NCBI GenBank assembly: GCA_002398405.1
Contig: DGYN01000073.1
Coordinates: forward strand, 23,927-44,557
Length of the DNA stretch: 20,631 nucleotides
From: Caulobacteraceae bacterium UBA5005
Lineage (GTDB): Bacteria > Pseudomonadota > Alphaproteobacteria > Caulobacterales > Caulobacteraceae
Reading direction: 5' to 3'
Position numbers and translations under genes: made by a program. The notes under the pieces were generated by a model, which was not told where the DNA came from, searched no databases, and saw only the letters and a list, made by a program, of their open reading frames with translations. This document shows, piece after piece, positions 20,135-20,631 of the stretch; the stretch's first letter is position 1, and the number at the start of each line of letters is the position of its first letter.

Positions 20135-20631
20135 CTCTGCAGGACCCACTCGCCGCGCGCCGTCTGACAGGCGGTGTAGCGTTCGGTGGTGGTGGGATAG
20201 CCGTAGCGGCTCACCGTCTGGTCGAAGGTGCGGCACAGCTGTCCCGAACCCATGCGGCGGCCGCTGGTGGTTCCGTAGGAATAGAGCTCGCCTGGCACGT
20301 CGGTGCGCATGACGATGTCTTCACGGACATAGCCAACCGCCTCGCCATTCAGGCCGACCAGCAGCCAGCCGCCGTTGACCCGCGCCAGAGCGTCGAAGTC
20401 CTCGCCGGTGCGCAGCTGGGTGACGACCCGCGAATTGACGTTCGGGGCGGCGCGGACGTTGGTGCGGCTGCGGGTCTCATAGCGGGCGTCCATCATCCGG
20501 TAGTTGACCGGCTGCTGCACCCCATAGGCAAAACGCACGTCCGACAGGGAAACCGGCCGGCGGTAGCCGTCATAGGGATCATAGACCCGGTCGGAGACAT
20601 CGCTCATCCGGTAGGTGTCGACGATGTCGAT
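20131..20631 (-). CDS. SH3-domain envelope protein, 5' end beyond the window
   Basis: The frame is open to the window edge, so 166 codons of a longer gene are visible (an internal ATG at 20607 is probably not the start). After a Tyr/Asp/Arg-rich lead (DRVYDPYDGYRRPVSLSD) comes a bacterial SH3 domain: TRTNVRAAPNVNSRVVTQL would be the family's 'N-V-R-x-x-P' strand, then GGWLLVGLNGEAVGYVRED (key W, G-Y-V). The C-terminus LCRTFDQTV...TACQTARGEWVLQS has the C-R-x-F-x-Q-T / A-C-x-x-x-x-G-x-W pattern seen in 17-kDa-type surface antigens, with two cysteines that could pair. An outer-membrane or periplasmic location is inferred. The stop overlaps that of the glycosyltransferase gene (TTAG). Confidence 0.7.
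   Translation of the reverse strand: MDIVDTYRMSDVSDRVYDPYDGYRRPVSLSDVRFAYGVQQPVNYRMMDARYETRSRTNVRAAPNVNSRVVTQLRTGEDFDALARVNGGWLLVGLNGEAVGYVREDIVMRTDVPGELYSYGTTSGRRMGSGQLCRTFDQTVSRYGYPTTTERYTACQTARGEWVLQS

Noticed and set aside
1..20631. Mobile element, prophage, CRISPR or defence system
   Set aside because: No transposase, integrase, phage structural gene, repeat-spacer array or known defence domain appears; base composition and codon use look even across the window.

Overview
The window is a GC-rich, gene-dense piece of a bacterial chromosome, most likely from an alphaproteobacterium of the Caulobacterales (Caulobacter/Phenylobacterium type). The basis is gene content (MetX-MetW pair, PhaA-PhaB with a nearby PhaR regulator, PII, GloB, several exported proteins of Caulobacterales style), near-absence of long intergenic DNA, and start regions lacking Shine-Dalgarno sequences at some genes. 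I see no prophage, transposase, CRISPR array or plasmid function. Most of the window is ordinary chromosome, and the interesting signals are mainly at gene junctions and in short intergenic stretches.

Layout. The left edge cuts a tRNA gene (minus strand). A secreted gamma-glutamyltransferase (156-1856, +) faces a minus-strand operon sixA-pyrD-histidine kinase (4966 to 1853). Divergent from it runs metX-metW (5072-6882, +), the methionine-branch homoserine O-acyltransferase and its partner. metW converges on a 1051-aa autotransporter (10047-6892, -), followed on the same strand by a solitary PII protein (10500-10156) and a methyltransferase (11337-10585). The methyltransferase is divergent by only 23 bases from gloB, which is translationally coupled to a DUF985 cupin (11361-12529, +). 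These meet a minus-strand cluster phaA-phaB plus a Tat-like exported protein of unknown role (15288-12526). Divergent from phaA is a secreted protein made of three PPC-like domains (15458-16678), then the PHA regulator phaR (16772-17395), a folded palindromic repeat that ends in a terminator, a small conserved-looking hypothetical gene, a 25-codon putative membrane microprotein, a four-helix membrane protein (-), a GT39-type membrane glycosyltransferase (+), and a 5'-truncated SH3-domain protein (-) at the right edge.

How it works together. phaA and phaB make 3-hydroxybutyryl-CoA from acetyl-CoA for polyhydroxybutyrate. phaR lies about 1.5 kb away and carries CTGC/GCAG inverted repeats in its own promoter and ribosome-binding region, which suggests autorepression. 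sixA (phosphohistidine phosphatase) and the histidine kinase share an operon with pyrD. Four of the five convergent gene junctions overlap by exactly four bases (TTAG or CTAA). The fifth is separated by nine bases and has a perfect 9-bp inverted repeat containing both stop codons.
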